Source: Phyllobacteriaceae bacterium (GTDB lineage: Bacteria; Pseudomonadota; Alphaproteobacteria; Rhizobiales; Rhizobiaceae). Taken from it: a DNA stretch of 64,000 bases. The notes beneath the pieces were generated by a model. That model made no database searches. It was not told the origin of the DNA and saw only the letters and a program-made list of their open reading frames with translations. The translations under genes and the position numbers were made by a program. This document shows positions 16,792-24,855 of this stretch, one piece after another (the stretch's first letter is position 1; each line of letters opens with the position of its first letter). The stretch lies in the NCBI GenBank assembly GCA_002708825.1, contig PAPF01000034.1, positions 1-64,000 on the forward strand. The letters are read 5' to 3'.

Positions 16792-18055
16792 TTTCCGCCG
16801 TCCCGTCCGTTTTCACATGCCAGGTCTGGATGCAGTTGTTGTGATAGACCGAGTTGAGCCCGCGAACCTCGCGCAACTGCGCCTTGGTCGGCTGGACATA
16901 ACCCGTCTCGTCGATGGCGCGCGACTGCAGCAGCAGTTCCTCGCCGTTCCATTCGGTGTCGAGGTAGAAGCGCGTCAGCGCCTTGTCAGCGCCCTGCGTG
17001 CCGAGGCGCGCGGTCTCCCAGGTCTTGCCGCCGTCCTTCGACACGTCGACACGGGTGATGCGACCATGGCCCGACCAGGCCATGCCGGTGATGACCAGCG
17101 GACCCTTGCCATGGCGGATCGGCATCTGCGGGCTCGGCGACGTGATGACCGACTTGGCATCCATCACCCAGGTCCACTTGCGCGACGTGCCGTCGGCCAG
17201 CGTGTCGGTGTATTTCGATGTTTCCTCGCGACTCTCGATGGGGCCGTTGGTCACCTCGATGCGGCGCAGCCACTTGACCCACATGTTGCCTTCCCAGCCG
17301 GGAACGACCAGGCGGACCGGGTAGCCATGCTCCTTGCGCAGCGCCTCGCCATTGGCCTTGAAGGCGATGAGGCAGTCGTCGAGTGCCTTGGCCATCGGGA
17401 TGGAGCGGCCGTTGGAGGACGCGTCGGCGCCTTCCACATAGACCCACTTGTCGGCAAGGTCACCGGCTGCACCAAGCCCGGCTTCTTCGAGCAGGGTGCG
17501 CAGGGTCACGCCGGAGTATTCCATGTTGTGGATCATGCCGTGAGTGAACTGCGCGCCGTTGAGCTGCGCGCCGGCCCATTCCATGCCGGTATTGGCGGCA
17601 CATTCGCAGAAATAGATGTGGTTCTCGCGCGGGAAGCGCTCCAGGTCGTCATAGGTGAAGACGAGTTCCTGGTCGACCAGGCCGTTGATCATCAGCCGGT
17701 AGTCTTCCTTGCGCAGCTCGATGGCGCCGGAATGATGACGCTCGAAAGCGCAGCCCTGCGGCGTGATCGTGCCGTCCAGCGCATGGATGGGCGTGAAGTT
17801 GATGGAAGAGATCGGGTCCGCCGTCAGCCAGGGCACATTGCGGCGCACCACGTCGCTCTCGAACTCGATCGGCAGGCCGTAGGGTGTGGCGTCGACGCCA
17901 TCGCCGGTATAGGTCGCCCAATCCTGCAATTCCGTGATGAGCGGATCGCCGGCGGCGCGCGCTCCCACCGTTCCCGCCGCAAGGGCGGCTCCGCCGGCCA
18001 GGCCGGCTTTCAGAAAGCTGCGCCTGGAAGCGCCTTTCCCGTTCGTTTGCGTCAT
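16775..18055 (-). CDS. soxC: Sulfane dehydrogenase molybdenum subunit SoxC
   Basis: A 426-aa Tat-exported (SRRSFLKAG at 10-18) sulfite-oxidase-family protein. The molybdenum-ligand cysteine region is HIYFCECAANTGMEW (candidate C152). The C-terminal dimerisation domain holds GMAWSGHGRITRVDVS. With SoxD it performs the six-electron oxidation of sulfane sulfur on SoxYZ. The ATG at 18055 was chosen because it begins the Tat leader and follows AGGAT; a GTG further upstream lies in an AT-rich dyad. There is a 95-nt gap after soxB, unusual in this otherwise tight operon, and soxD overlaps its end. Confidence 0.93.
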   Translation of the reverse strand: MTQTNGKGASRRSFLKAGLAGGAALAAGTVGARAAGDPLITELQDWATYTGDGVDATPYGLPIEFESDVVRRNVPWLTADPISSINFTPIHALDGTITPQGCAFERHHSGAIELRKEDYRLMINGLVDQELVFTYDDLERFPRENHIYFCECAANTGMEWAGAQLNGAQFTHGMIHNMEYSGVTLRTLLEEAGLGAAGDLADKWVYVEGADASSNGRSIPMAKALDDCLIAFKANGEALRKEHGYPVRLVVPGWEGNMWVKWLRRIEVTNGPIESREETSKYTDTLADGTSRKWTWVMDAKSVITSPSPQMPIRHGKGPLVITGMAWSGHGRITRVDVSKDGGKTWETARLGTQGADKALTRFYLDTEWNGEELLLQSRAIDETGYVQPTKAQLREVRGLNSVYHNNCIQTWHVKTDGTAENVEVS

Positions 18056-18082
18056 CGCTATCCTCCCGGACCGCTGCCTGTC

Positions 18083-18106
18083 ATACATATGGATTATTCT
18101 ATGTAT
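18083..18106 (-). promoter_or_regulatory. AT-rich inverted repeat in the soxB-soxC gap
   Basis: ATACAT (18083-18088) and ATGTAT (18101-18106) are perfect inverted arms 12 nt apart in an AT-rich pocket 28 nt upstream of soxC. The word ACATATGGA here (18085-18093) recurs at 45643-45651 upstream of the TDT transporter. It may be a SoxR/ArsR-type operator with an internal promoter for soxCD. A second GC-rich hairpin (GCCGGC at 18117-18122 and 18131-18136) lies between it and the soxB stop. Confidence 0.4.
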
Positions 18107-18150
18107 CACGACGGAAGCCGGCTGTCGATTGCCGGCCCGCCAATTCGTGA

Positions 18151-19848
18151 CTAAAGAACGACCTTGACTGTCCGATCGTCCGGCACGGAGACCGTGCCGA
18201 GCTTGGTGATGTAGCTTTCCATCAGGTCGTAGATGGCCGGCCCCTCGGTGCCTTCGTTCACCGACGCCCAGCCGCCGACGGTATAGGACTTGTCGGCCTC
18301 GATGGCCTCGCCGGTGGCGGAAAGCCGCATGTCGGAGATGCGGTTGCCGATCTCCTCGTTGACCGCGCAGGTGTAGGTCATGCCGCCGACACGCACCATG
18401 TCGCCGCCCTGCTGGAAGAAGGGATCCTTGTTGAAGAGGTTGTCGCAGACGTCCTCAAGGATTTCCTTGAGCTGCGCGCCCGTGAACTCGGTCCTGTAGA
18501 CTTCCGGATAGGACATGGAGGTCGCCGCATAGAGATCGTCAATCGTGATGTCCTGGCCGGGAAGAAGGGTCGTGCCCCAGCGGAAGCCCGGCGACAGGGC
18601 GATCTGGACATCGCGCTCGGCGATGATGCCCTGGCAGATCAGGTCGTCCCAGGTGCCGTTGAAGTTGCCGCGGCGGTAGAGCAGTTGCTCGGTCTTGCCG
18701 ATGACGCGCGTCGCCTCGGCCTCGTAGGGCGCGCGCACCTCGTCGATGAGCGCCTTCATTTCCGGGTCCGGCGTGATGACATCGGCAAAGACCGGAATGA
18801 GGTTCGAGGAATAGCCGGTGACCTTGCCGCCGGACACTTCCAGGTCGATGCGGCCCAGATACTTGCCATGGCTGCCCGACGACAGCACCAGCGTGGAACC
18901 GACCTCGATGGCGCGCGGCACGGCGTCATGGGTGTGGCCGGTGAGGATGACGTCGATGCCGCTGACGACGGTGGCCAGCTTGCGGTCGACGTCGAAGCCG
19001 TTGTGCGACAGCAGCACGACGACCTCGGCGCCTTCGGCGCGGGCCTTGTCGACATTGGCCTGAATGGCTTCCGGGCGGATGCCGAAGGACCATTCCGGGA
19101 ACATCCAGCGCGGATTGGCGACCGGCGTGTAGGGCATGGCCTGGCCGATGATGGCGACCTTGACCCCGCCCTTCTCGACCATGGACGTGCTTTCGAAGAC
19201 CGGCTCGTCCCATTCCGTGTCGAACACGTTGGACGCCAGGAACGGATAGTCCATCTGTTCGATGATTTCCATGACGCGGTCGGCGCCGAAGGTGAACTCC
19301 CAGTGGCCGACCATGGCGTCGGGCTTCAGCAGGGCCATGCAGTCAACCATGTCCTGGCCGTTGGTCTTGAGCGACGTGTAGGAGCCTTGCCAGGTATCGC
19401 CGCCATCCAGGAACAGGACCTTGTCCTCGCCGCGTTCCGCGCGGATCGCCTTGACCAGCGTGGCCGTGCGATCAAGGCCGCCGAGCGCGCCATAGGCCCG
19501 CGCCATGTCGACATAGTCGACCATGGTGTGGGCATAGGCATAGGCACTGCCCCTCTCGATGCCGAAATGGGTAAGGAACTCCTCGCCGACCAGATGCGGC
19601 GGGATGCCGGCATAGTCGCCAACGCCGATATTCGTGTCCGGCGGGCGGAAATAGACCGGCTTCAACTGCGCATGGACATCGGTGAAGTGGAGGAGTGTCA
19701 CCTGGCCCTTCGAATCGAATTTCAGGAGATCGTCCTGGCTCAGCTTCTGCTGTGCCAGCGCCCGGGTCAGCCCGGTTCCGAAACCGGCAACTGAAAACGC
19801 AGCCCCGGCCGTCAGGCCGAACTGCAGGAATTCGCGTCTTGAAAACAT
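18151..19848 (-). CDS. soxB: Thiosulfohydrolase SoxB
   Basis: A 565-aa dimanganese 5'-nucleotidase-family enzyme that releases sulfate from SoxY-bound thiosulfonate. Tat leader SRREFLQFG begins at residue 3. Metal/active-site segments are LHFTDVHAQLKP, FLDGGDTWQGS, MVGHWEFTFG, VLLSHNGFDVD and LTGHTHDAVP, all typical of SoxB. The ATG at 19848 has GGAG 9 nt upstream; an in-frame ATG at 19950 would add a charged non-leader segment and is less likely. It is preceded by a 143-nt gap carrying a perfect 10-bp stem, after soxA. Periplasmic. Confidence 0.94.
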   Translation of the reverse strand: MFSRREFLQFGLTAGAAFSVAGFGTGLTRALAQQKLSQDDLLKFDSKGQVTLLHFTDVHAQLKPVYFRPPDTNIGVGDYAGIPPHLVGEEFLTHFGIERGSAYAYAHTMVDYVDMARAYGALGGLDRTATLVKAIRAERGEDKVLFLDGGDTWQGSYTSLKTNGQDMVDCMALLKPDAMVGHWEFTFGADRVMEIIEQMDYPFLASNVFDTEWDEPVFESTSMVEKGGVKVAIIGQAMPYTPVANPRWMFPEWSFGIRPEAIQANVDKARAEGAEVVVLLSHNGFDVDRKLATVVSGIDVILTGHTHDAVPRAIEVGSTLVLSSGSHGKYLGRIDLEVSGGKVTGYSSNLIPVFADVITPDPEMKALIDEVRAPYEAEATRVIGKTEQLLYRRGNFNGTWDDLICQGIIAERDVQIALSPGFRWGTTLLPGQDITIDDLYAATSMSYPEVYRTEFTGAQLKEILEDVCDNLFNKDPFFQQGGDMVRVGGMTYTCAVNEEIGNRISDMRLSATGEAIEADKSYTVGGWASVNEGTEGPAIYDLMESYITKLGTVSVPDDRTVKVVL

Positions 19849-19952
19849 GGCGATGATCTCCGGATGTCGGTCAGGCAAGGAGAAGGCGTTCCCCGGCCGC
19901 AAAGGCACGGAGCTCCCCTCCTCCCGATTTTTCCTGTTGTTTTTCTTCATGG

Positions 19953-19978
19953 ACCGGAGGCGTCATGCCGCCTCCGGT
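19953..19978 (-). other. Stable hairpin between soxA and soxB
   Basis: ACCGGAGGCG and CGCCTCCGGT form a perfect 10-bp stem with a 6-nt loop, 13 nt after the soxA stop. No T-run follows in the direction of transcription (the minus strand continues A-rich), so mRNA protection or a processing site is more likely than termination. Confidence 0.5.
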
Positions 19979-19991
19979 TGGGGCAGACGCC

Positions 19992-20846
19992 TTACTGGCG
20001 AACCGCCGGGGTTTCGACCGACAGGCCCGTGCCGCGCCAGGTCACATAGACCTCGAGCGCCATGAGTTCGTCGGAAAAGGCCTTGGGCTGGGCGCCGCGC
20101 GTGTCGCGGATGCAGCCGCGGAAGCGGTTGTGCAGCGAGGTCAGGCCGGACTTGAGACGGTAGGTCGGGAAACCGTTGACCTGGCCCTGGCTCAGGTGGT
20201 CGGCACGGATCATCTTGCCCATGTTGACTTCGTGGCAGGAGGCGCAGGACAGGTTCAACTGACCCGTGCGGGTGTAGTAGACTTCCTTGCCCTTTTCCCA
20301 CCAGGTCTGCAGGTCACCCTGGCTAAGGTCCACGGAGACGGGCTCACCCAGCGACTGATGCTTGATGTAGACCGTAAGCGGCTTCTGCCCGCCCTTGTCG
20401 AAGGCATAGGGTTCGGCGCCCATGTTCTCTTCGCGGCACTTGTTGATCTGCAGCTCGATGTTGATCGGGCGCTTCGCATCGGCATCCCACTTGGGATAAT
20501 TGGCGGCAACGCCCTTCATGCTCTCTGCCGCGTCACCGTGACAGGACGCACAGGACTTGCCGGCCGTCCCCTCGACCGTGTTCCAGATCTGCTCGCCTTC
20601 CTCTGCGGCCAGCATGCCGGGATTTTCGAACGAATCGCGCTCCAGGTCACGCGTCTCGGCCTCGCGGAACAGCCAGCCCGACAGGACCTCGTCAAACGGA
20701 TGCCCTTCAGGCGCCGCCGTGCGGGTGACCATGGGCTTGCCATCGATCTCGAGCGTATCGTCGACGGGATCGGCTTTCAGCGCGACGGTCCCGGCAGCCA
20801 AGGCCAGGCCGAACACGGCGCCCATCATGAATGTTGTTTTCTTCAC
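19992..20846 (-). CDS. soxA: Dihaem cytochrome c SoxA (L-cysteine S-thiosulfotransferase catalytic subunit)
   Basis: A 284-aa exported cytochrome. A Sec leader (about 1-25) is followed by haem sites CASCH at 99-103 and CASCH at 201-205. The likely active-site cysteine is C245 in FRGCIRDTRGAQP. With SoxX it attaches thiosulfate to the SoxY cysteine. Two CxxCH motifs indicate the dihaem SoxA type. The start is a GTG at 20846, supported by GGGAGGGAAG just upstream and the immediate KKTTF leader; an upstream start would add non-leader residues. It lies 64 nt after soxZ. Confidence 0.93.
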   Translation of the reverse strand: MKKTTFMMGAVFGLALAAGTVALKADPVDDTLEIDGKPMVTRTAAPEGHPFDEVLSGWLFREAETRDLERDSFENPGMLAAEEGEQIWNTVEGTAGKSCASCHGDAAESMKGVAANYPKWDADAKRPINIELQINKCREENMGAEPYAFDKGGQKPLTVYIKHQSLGEPVSVDLSQGDLQTWWEKGKEVYYTRTGQLNLSCASCHEVNMGKMIRADHLSQGQVNGFPTYRLKSGLTSLHNRFRGCIRDTRGAQPKAFSDELMALEVYVTWRGTGLSVETPAVRQ

Positions 20847-20910
20847 GCGTCTTCCCTCCCAGGAACATTCGCCGGCGCCCGTCACATGACCGGCGTCCGG
20901 CGCATTGTTC

Positions 20911-21237
20911 TTATTTTACCGTGATTTCGTTCTCGGTCTCGTAGACCGAACCGTCGTCATCGACCCAGGTGAACTTGAACGTGCCGCTCTCGTTGACCTT
21001 GGCGTTGAACTCGAAATACGGGTTGGCGGAGACCGCCGGATCGAGGTCGCAGGAGAACACCGGCTGGCCGTTGAACTCGCAGCTGAACTTGTTGATGATC
21101 TGGCGCGGGATCGGATTGCCATCCTTGTCCTTGCGCTGACCCGATTCCATCTCGTGGCTGATCAGGGTCTTGATGGTGATCACCTCGCCGGCCGACGCCG
21201 ACTTCGGAACCTTCACGCGGGGTTTGGACTTTGCCAT
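20911..21237 (-). CDS. soxZ: Sulfur carrier complex subunit SoxZ
   Basis: A 108-aa protein with an immunoglobulin-like beta fold, beginning MAKSKPRVKVPKSASAGEVITIKTL and ending SVYETENEITVK, full length for SoxZ. It has no signal peptide and is co-exported to the periplasm with SoxY by the Tat system. The heterodimer carries sulfur intermediates on the SoxY C-terminal cysteine. GAGGAAG precedes the ATG. It lies 24 nt after soxY and upstream of soxA, the standard order. Confidence 0.95.
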   Translation of the reverse strand: MAKSKPRVKVPKSASAGEVITIKTLISHEMESGQRKDKDGNPIPRQIINKFSCEFNGQPVFSCDLDPAVSANPYFEFNAKVNESGTFKFTWVDDDGSVYETENEITVK

Positions 21238-21261
21238 TTTCGTCTTCCTCGTTTCCCTAGA

Positions 21262-21717
21262 TCAGCCGCCACAGCCACCGATGGTGACCTTGACCTGCTT
21301 CCTGTCCATGTAGACCGAGCCGTCCTTCATCTTCGCGACGGCAACCACGTCCTGTGTCTTGGCAAGGCGGATACGCGTGGTCGCGCTGGCCGTGCCGCTG
21401 AGCGCGGTGAAGTGGAAGGTGGCGACACCGGGGCTCGGATTGCCGTCCGCCAGGACCAGCACGGATTCGACGAGGTCATCGCCTTCCATCGCGCTTTCAA
21501 CCTCGACGGTGACCGGCACGGTGTTCCCGTTCTCGGCGATTTCGGGCGTGTTGAGCGAGATCTTGCCGGATTCAGGCGTCTTGCCGCCGGTGAAATCCAT
21601 GATCGCCTTCTCGGTTGCCTCGGCGGAAGCCAAAGCGGGCGCGGCGCGGAAACCCGTCACCGCGAATGCAGCCGCCGCGGCACTGAAACCGAGGGCCTGT
21701 CGTCTTGTCATCTTCAT
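21262..21717 (-). CDS. soxY: Thiosulfate oxidation carrier protein SoxY
   Basis: A 151-aa Tat-exported protein (TRRQALGFSAAAAAF leader) ending in the diagnostic GGCGG pentapeptide (147-151). The cysteine of this pentapeptide covalently carries thiosulfate and its oxidation products through the Sox cycle. The ATG at 21717 begins the Tat leader and has AAGGAG upstream; an upstream in-frame start at 21744 overlaps soxX and is not needed. It is coupled with soxZ 24 nt downstream and follows soxX by 23 nt. Confidence 0.95.
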   Translation of the reverse strand: MKMTRRQALGFSAAAAAFAVTGFRAAPALASAEATEKAIMDFTGGKTPESGKISLNTPEIAENGNTVPVTVEVESAMEGDDLVESVLVLADGNPSPGVATFHFTALSGTASATTRIRLAKTQDVVAVAKMKDGSVYMDRKQVKVTIGGCGG

Positions 21718-21740
21718 GGCATGAGGCTCCTTTCTGCCAA

Positions 21741-22211
21741 TCATTCCTTCAGCGTGGCCAGGTAGGCCACCACATCCTCGACCTGCTGTGCGGTCAGAAT
21801 CGTCTTGCCGACAAAGTCCTCGGCAGGGTCCTTGCCCACCTCCAGCGAATAGAAGCCGGGCATGACCGTCTCGTCGCTGAAGATCTTCTTCGAATTGACG
21901 ATGATGGCGCGCAGTTCGGCTTCGCTCCAGCGGTCGGCGACGCCGTCCAGCGCCGGACCGACATCACCATGGAAAAGCTCTTTCTCCATGTCCTTGTTGG
22001 CGTGGCACGCAAGGCAATTGCCGAGCCTGCGATTCTTGAACGCATCGGCGCCGGCGGCCGGATCTCCCGGCTGGCCCGTCAGCGACGCCATCACGCCGTC
22101 ATCGGTAAATTCGACAGCATCCGGCGCGCCCTCCGCAGCGCCGACACTCGTGGCGACGGCCAGAGCCGCCGCAAGTGCCACCAGTCCTGTGCCCAGTTTC
22201 ATCGGGTTCAT
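21741..22211 (-). CDS. soxX: Monohaem cytochrome c SoxX
   Basis: A 156-aa periplasmic cytochrome with a Sec leader (about 1-26) and one haem site CLACH at 66-70. A candidate distal methionine lies in VMPGFYSLEV. It partners SoxA in forming the thiosulfate-SoxY conjugate. Two ATGs (22211 and 22202) are possible; GGAGGAG is nearer the first. It is the first gene of the soxXYZABCDEF transcript and follows a 148-nt gap holding an AT-rich operator-like site, the equivalent of the wx regulatory site known in Pseudaminobacter. Confidence 0.92.
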   Translation of the reverse strand: MNPMKLGTGLVALAAALAVATSVGAAEGAPDAVEFTDDGVMASLTGQPGDPAAGADAFKNRRLGNCLACHANKDMEKELFHGDVGPALDGVADRWSEAELRAIIVNSKKIFSDETVMPGFYSLEVGKDPAEDFVGKTILTAQQVEDVVAYLATLKE

Positions 22212-22304
22212 GTCTCCTCCGCTCTTCCGGCAGGCGGTTTGGTCCGCCTCCCCCTTCTCTTCAGTCCGGCACCATAGCGCCAGTCACGTCCGCTTTCAAT
22301 GCAT

Positions 22305-22327
22305 GGATATGAATTTTAATATATGTC
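22305..22327 (-). promoter_or_regulatory. soxW-soxX (wx) operator/promoter region
   Basis: GGATAT (22305-22310) and ATATGTC (22321-22327) are imperfect inverted arms around an A/T-only core in the 148-nt soxW-soxX gap. SoxR of Pseudaminobacter salicylatoxidans is known to bind the corresponding wx region. The sequence here contains ATATGAA, as does the bigR operator at 35727-35750. It is probably overlapped by the soxX promoter. Confidence 0.55.
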
Positions 22328-22359
22328 ATTCGTAGGGCATGATTTGCGGCATGCGCTGC

Positions 22360-22944
22360 TCATTCACTTTCAAGACGCCCTGCCGCACGCAGTTCATTGA
22401 TAATGCGGGCGTGATATTTCTGGAAGTGCTCCTCGCCCTCATATCCCTTCTCGCGGACCCAGCGGAACATGTTCAGGAAGGTCAGCTTCCCGAAGGCGCC
22501 GGGCATGATCGCGACAGCGGCCTTGGCAACGGTCGTTTCGCCCTCCGGCACCTCTTCCGGCAGGAAGACGATGGTCGGCGTGAAGACGAAGCCCCACTTG
22601 CGCGCCGCGTTCTTCTCGGAAAGCTCCTCGCCGTCCAGGTCGGTGACTTCCGTGTCGCCGAACATGTTGTACTGCACGACCATGTAATTGGCCTTGATGT
22701 AGTCGGACACTTCCGGATCTGACAGGATCTTCTCATGCATCGCGCGGCAATAGATGCAGCCACGCTGCTCGAAGACGATGGCAAGGCGTTTTCCGTCAGC
22801 GGCAGCGGCTTCCATGTCCTCCGCCACATCGCGGAAGGTGTTGGCAAACCATGCCTGCTTGTGCAGGCCGTCATCGCCGATCTCGGCGGCGTGAAGCGCG
22901 GCGGGGAACAGCAACATGGCGATCAGGGCAAACAGGCGAATCAT
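22360..22944 (-). CDS. soxW: Periplasmic thioredoxin SoxW
   Basis: A 194-aa thioredoxin-fold protein with a Sec leader (1-20) and redox motif CIYC (C63-C66). The cis-proline strand is VFTPTIVFLP. It receives reductant from the membrane protein SoxV and is thought to keep SoxY reactive. The open frame continues upstream through soxV in another frame, so the ATG at 22944 was chosen: it begins the leader and has GAGGAG 7 nt upstream. It lies 11 nt downstream of soxV. Confidence 0.9.
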   Translation of the reverse strand: MIRLFALIAMLLFPAALHAAEIGDDGLHKQAWFANTFRDVAEDMEAAAADGKRLAIVFEQRGCIYCRAMHEKILSDPEVSDYIKANYMVVQYNMFGDTEVTDLDGEELSEKNAARKWGFVFTPTIVFLPEEVPEGETTVAKAAVAIMPGAFGKLTFLNMFRWVREKGYEGEEHFQKYHARIINELRAAGRLESE

Positions 22945-22955
22945 GCTCTTTCTCC

Positions 22956-23723
22956 TCAACCAATGGTCTGGAATGCCGGGAACGTGTCGATCAGCCACTG
23001 GGCGATGCGCGACATCTGGCCGGTGATGAACAATATGCCGGTTATCACCAGAAGTCCTCCCATGGCCATCTCGACCTTGTGCATGTGGCGCTTGAAGCGT
23101 TGCGCCGCGCCGATGAACCGGCTGGCAAAGACGGCCGCGAGAACGAACGGCACGCCAATGCCGAGCGAGTAGGCGCCAAGCAGCATGGCGCCGCGCGCGG
23201 CGGTATCCTCGGTGCCGGCGACGAACAGGATGGCGGCAAGGACCGGCCCGACGCAAGGGGTCCAGCCGAAGGCGAAGGCGAGACCGATGACATAAGCGCC
23301 GACGAGGCCGGCGGGCTTGCGGTCGACCTGGACCCGCGCCTCGCGGTAGAGAAGCCCGATGCGGAAAACGCCCAGGAAATGGAGGCCCATGACGAGGATG
23401 ACGAGACCGGCCACGGCTGCCAGCACGTTGATGTCGAGCGGACCGATCCGGATCGACCATGCAAGCGCCTCGCGCATGGCCTGGCCGAAGATCGAGGCGG
23501 TCGCGCCAAGCATGATGAAGACCGTGGAGAACCCGAGAACGAAGGCGACAGCCGCCATGACGATCTTGCGCGAACGGCCCGACAGGGTCTCGCTGGCCTG
23601 CAGTTCCTCGAAACTCAGGCCGGCAAGCCAGGCCAGGTAGGGCGGCACGATCGGCAACACACAGGGCGAGACGAATGACAGGATTCCTGCCACCAGCGCG
23701 CCCCACAAACTGACATCCAGCAT
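22956..23723 (-). CDS. soxV: CcdA/DsbD-type thiol-disulfide transporter SoxV
   Basis: A 255-aa inner-membrane protein with about six helices. It has the CcdA cysteine pair in FVSPCVLPIVPPYLAWLAG (C21) and FGWTPCVGPVLA. It moves reducing equivalents from cytoplasmic thioredoxin to periplasmic SoxW. The ATG at 23723 is preceded by GGAGG (4-nt spacing). It is the first gene of soxVW, divergent from soxS across the sv regulatory region. Confidence 0.92.
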   Translation of the reverse strand: MLDVSLWGALVAGILSFVSPCVLPIVPPYLAWLAGLSFEELQASETLSGRSRKIVMAAVAFVLGFSTVFIMLGATASIFGQAMREALAWSIRIGPLDINVLAAVAGLVILVMGLHFLGVFRIGLLYREARVQVDRKPAGLVGAYVIGLAFAFGWTPCVGPVLAAILFVAGTEDTAARGAMLLGAYSLGIGVPFVLAAVFASRFIGAAQRFKRHMHKVEMAMGGLLVITGILFITGQMSRIAQWLIDTFPAFQTIG

Positions 23724-23834
23724 GGTTCCTCCCCTCATCCGCGCCGCGTCGTCGCAGCCATCCTTGACGGCGGATGAGGGCTGGAATGTATGCGGAAAAA
23801 ACTATATGTTGCAATGTCAAAATGAGGTCTGCCC
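23724..23834. promoter_or_regulatory. soxV-soxS divergent (sv) regulatory region
   Basis: A 111-nt spacer with an AT-rich centre (about 23785-23822) containing ACTATATGTTGCAATGTCAA. A TTGACA -35-like box reads toward soxV (complement of 23815-23820). The equivalent sv region binds SoxR in Pseudaminobacter. I do not see a clean palindrome, so the operator here is assigned by position only. Confidence 0.45.
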
Positions 23835-24191
23835 GTGAAATCCATCGTCACCATGGCCGCCATCGGCCTTCTCGCCCTTTCCGCGCTGCCCGCATCGGCA
23901 GCTCAAATGCTGATGCTGGAGGCGCCCGGATGCGCCTGGTGCGCGCGTTTCAATGCCGAGATCGCCCCGGCATGGCCAAAGACCAGGGAAGGACAGGCGG
24001 CACCGCTTCGCCGCGTGGACATCACGAAGCCATGGCCGGACGATATCGGCTTCGTGGCGCGCGAACGGTTCACGCCGACCTTCGTGCTGATCGACGACGG
24101 CAAGGAGATCGGCCGGATCAGGGGCTATCCGGGTGACGAGTTTTTCTGGTATCTGGCCGGTGAACTGATCGGCAAGCTGTCGCGCGATTGA
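23835..24191 (+). CDS. soxS: Periplasmic thioredoxin-like SoxS
   Basis: A 118-aa exported protein with a Sec leader (1-23) and a thioredoxin motif CAWC (C33-C36). RFTPTFVLIDDGKEIGRIRGYPGDEFFWYLAGELI forms the C-terminal fold. In Paracoccus, SoxS reactivates SoxYZ. It is the first gene of soxS-soxR, divergent from soxVW, matching the order of sox clusters in related bacteria. Confidence 0.9.
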   Translation: MKSIVTMAAIGLLALSALPASAAQMLMLEAPGCAWCARFNAEIAPAWPKTREGQAAPLRRVDITKPWPDDIGFVARERFTPTFVLIDDGKEIGRIRGYPGDEFFWYLAGELIGKLSRD

Positions 24192-24277
24192 TTTTTTGCA
24201 GTGCAGCATGCTAGGATGAAAATGTTTGAATATCACGGCAACCGTCGTTGGAGCCCGGATTGCGGGGATTTGAGACC

Positions 24278-24637
24278 ATGGCACTTCCGAAATTCGATCC
24301 GTCCGCCCCTGAGGACATGAACGTGCTCATCGCGCAGGCGCGCAAGGCGAGCGACCTCCTGAAGGCGCTGAGCCATGAAAGCCGGCTGCTGATCCTGTGC
24401 CTGCTGGCGGAAGGCGAGAAGTCCGTTTCGGAACTGGAAACGATCATGGACATGCCGCAGGCCGCCGTCTCGCAGCAACTTGCGCGGTTGCGCTTCGACC
24501 AGCTGGTCGAGACCCGCCGCGAGGGGCGCATGATCTACTATTCGCTTGCGAGCGCGGAAGTGGCGCCGGTCATCGAGACGCTTTACGGGTTGTTCTGCGC
24601 GCCCGTGCGCGGCAGCGAGGCAAACGCCGCGGAGTAG
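24278..24637 (+). CDS. soxR: ArsR-family thiol-based repressor SoxR
   Basis: A 119-aa winged-helix repressor. The helix-turn-helix is in VSELETIMDMPQAAVSQQLARLR. Cysteines C41 (LLILCLLAEG) and C107 (YGLFCAPV) match the pair that forms a sulfur-bridged sensor in SoxR/BigR/SqrR proteins. It is expected to release sox operators when persulfides or polysulfides form. The ATG at 24278 was preferred over a TTG at 24248. A terminator hairpin follows 27 nt after the stop. It shares the cysteine spacing with the BigR-like repressor at 35340-35705. Confidence 0.9.
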   Translation: MALPKFDPSAPEDMNVLIAQARKASDLLKALSHESRLLILCLLAEGEKSVSELETIMDMPQAAVSQQLARLRFDQLVETRREGRMIYYSLASAEVAPVIETLYGLFCAPVRGSEANAAE

Positions 24638-24664
24638 CGGCAAACGCTTCAAACCCGATTTCAG

Positions 24665-24686
24665 GGCCGGCCTTGCGCCGGCCTTT
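24665..24686 (+). terminator. Terminator after soxR
   Basis: GGCCGGC-cttgc-GCCGGCC is followed by TTT and TTTG within a few bases. It lies 27 nt after the soxR stop and separates soxSR from soxT. Confidence 0.7.
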
Positions 24687-24855
24687 GCATTTGTTCTCCG
24701 ACGCCCGGGCAGCGGCGTCTTGCGGACGGGAGCCGCTGCATCGCCTTCGCCTCCCTGCCAATTGAACTCTGCCATTGTGGCAGGTAGGATCATGCCAACA
24801 ACAACGAGGCTGTCCCGCATCCGTCAAGGGAAAGGGCCGCCCGGAGGAAATGCTG

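Noticed and set aside
22945-23820. Upstream extension of the soxW frame through soxV
   Set aside because: It runs out of frame through the CcdA-like coding sequence; the SoxW leader and ribosome-binding site place the start at 22944.
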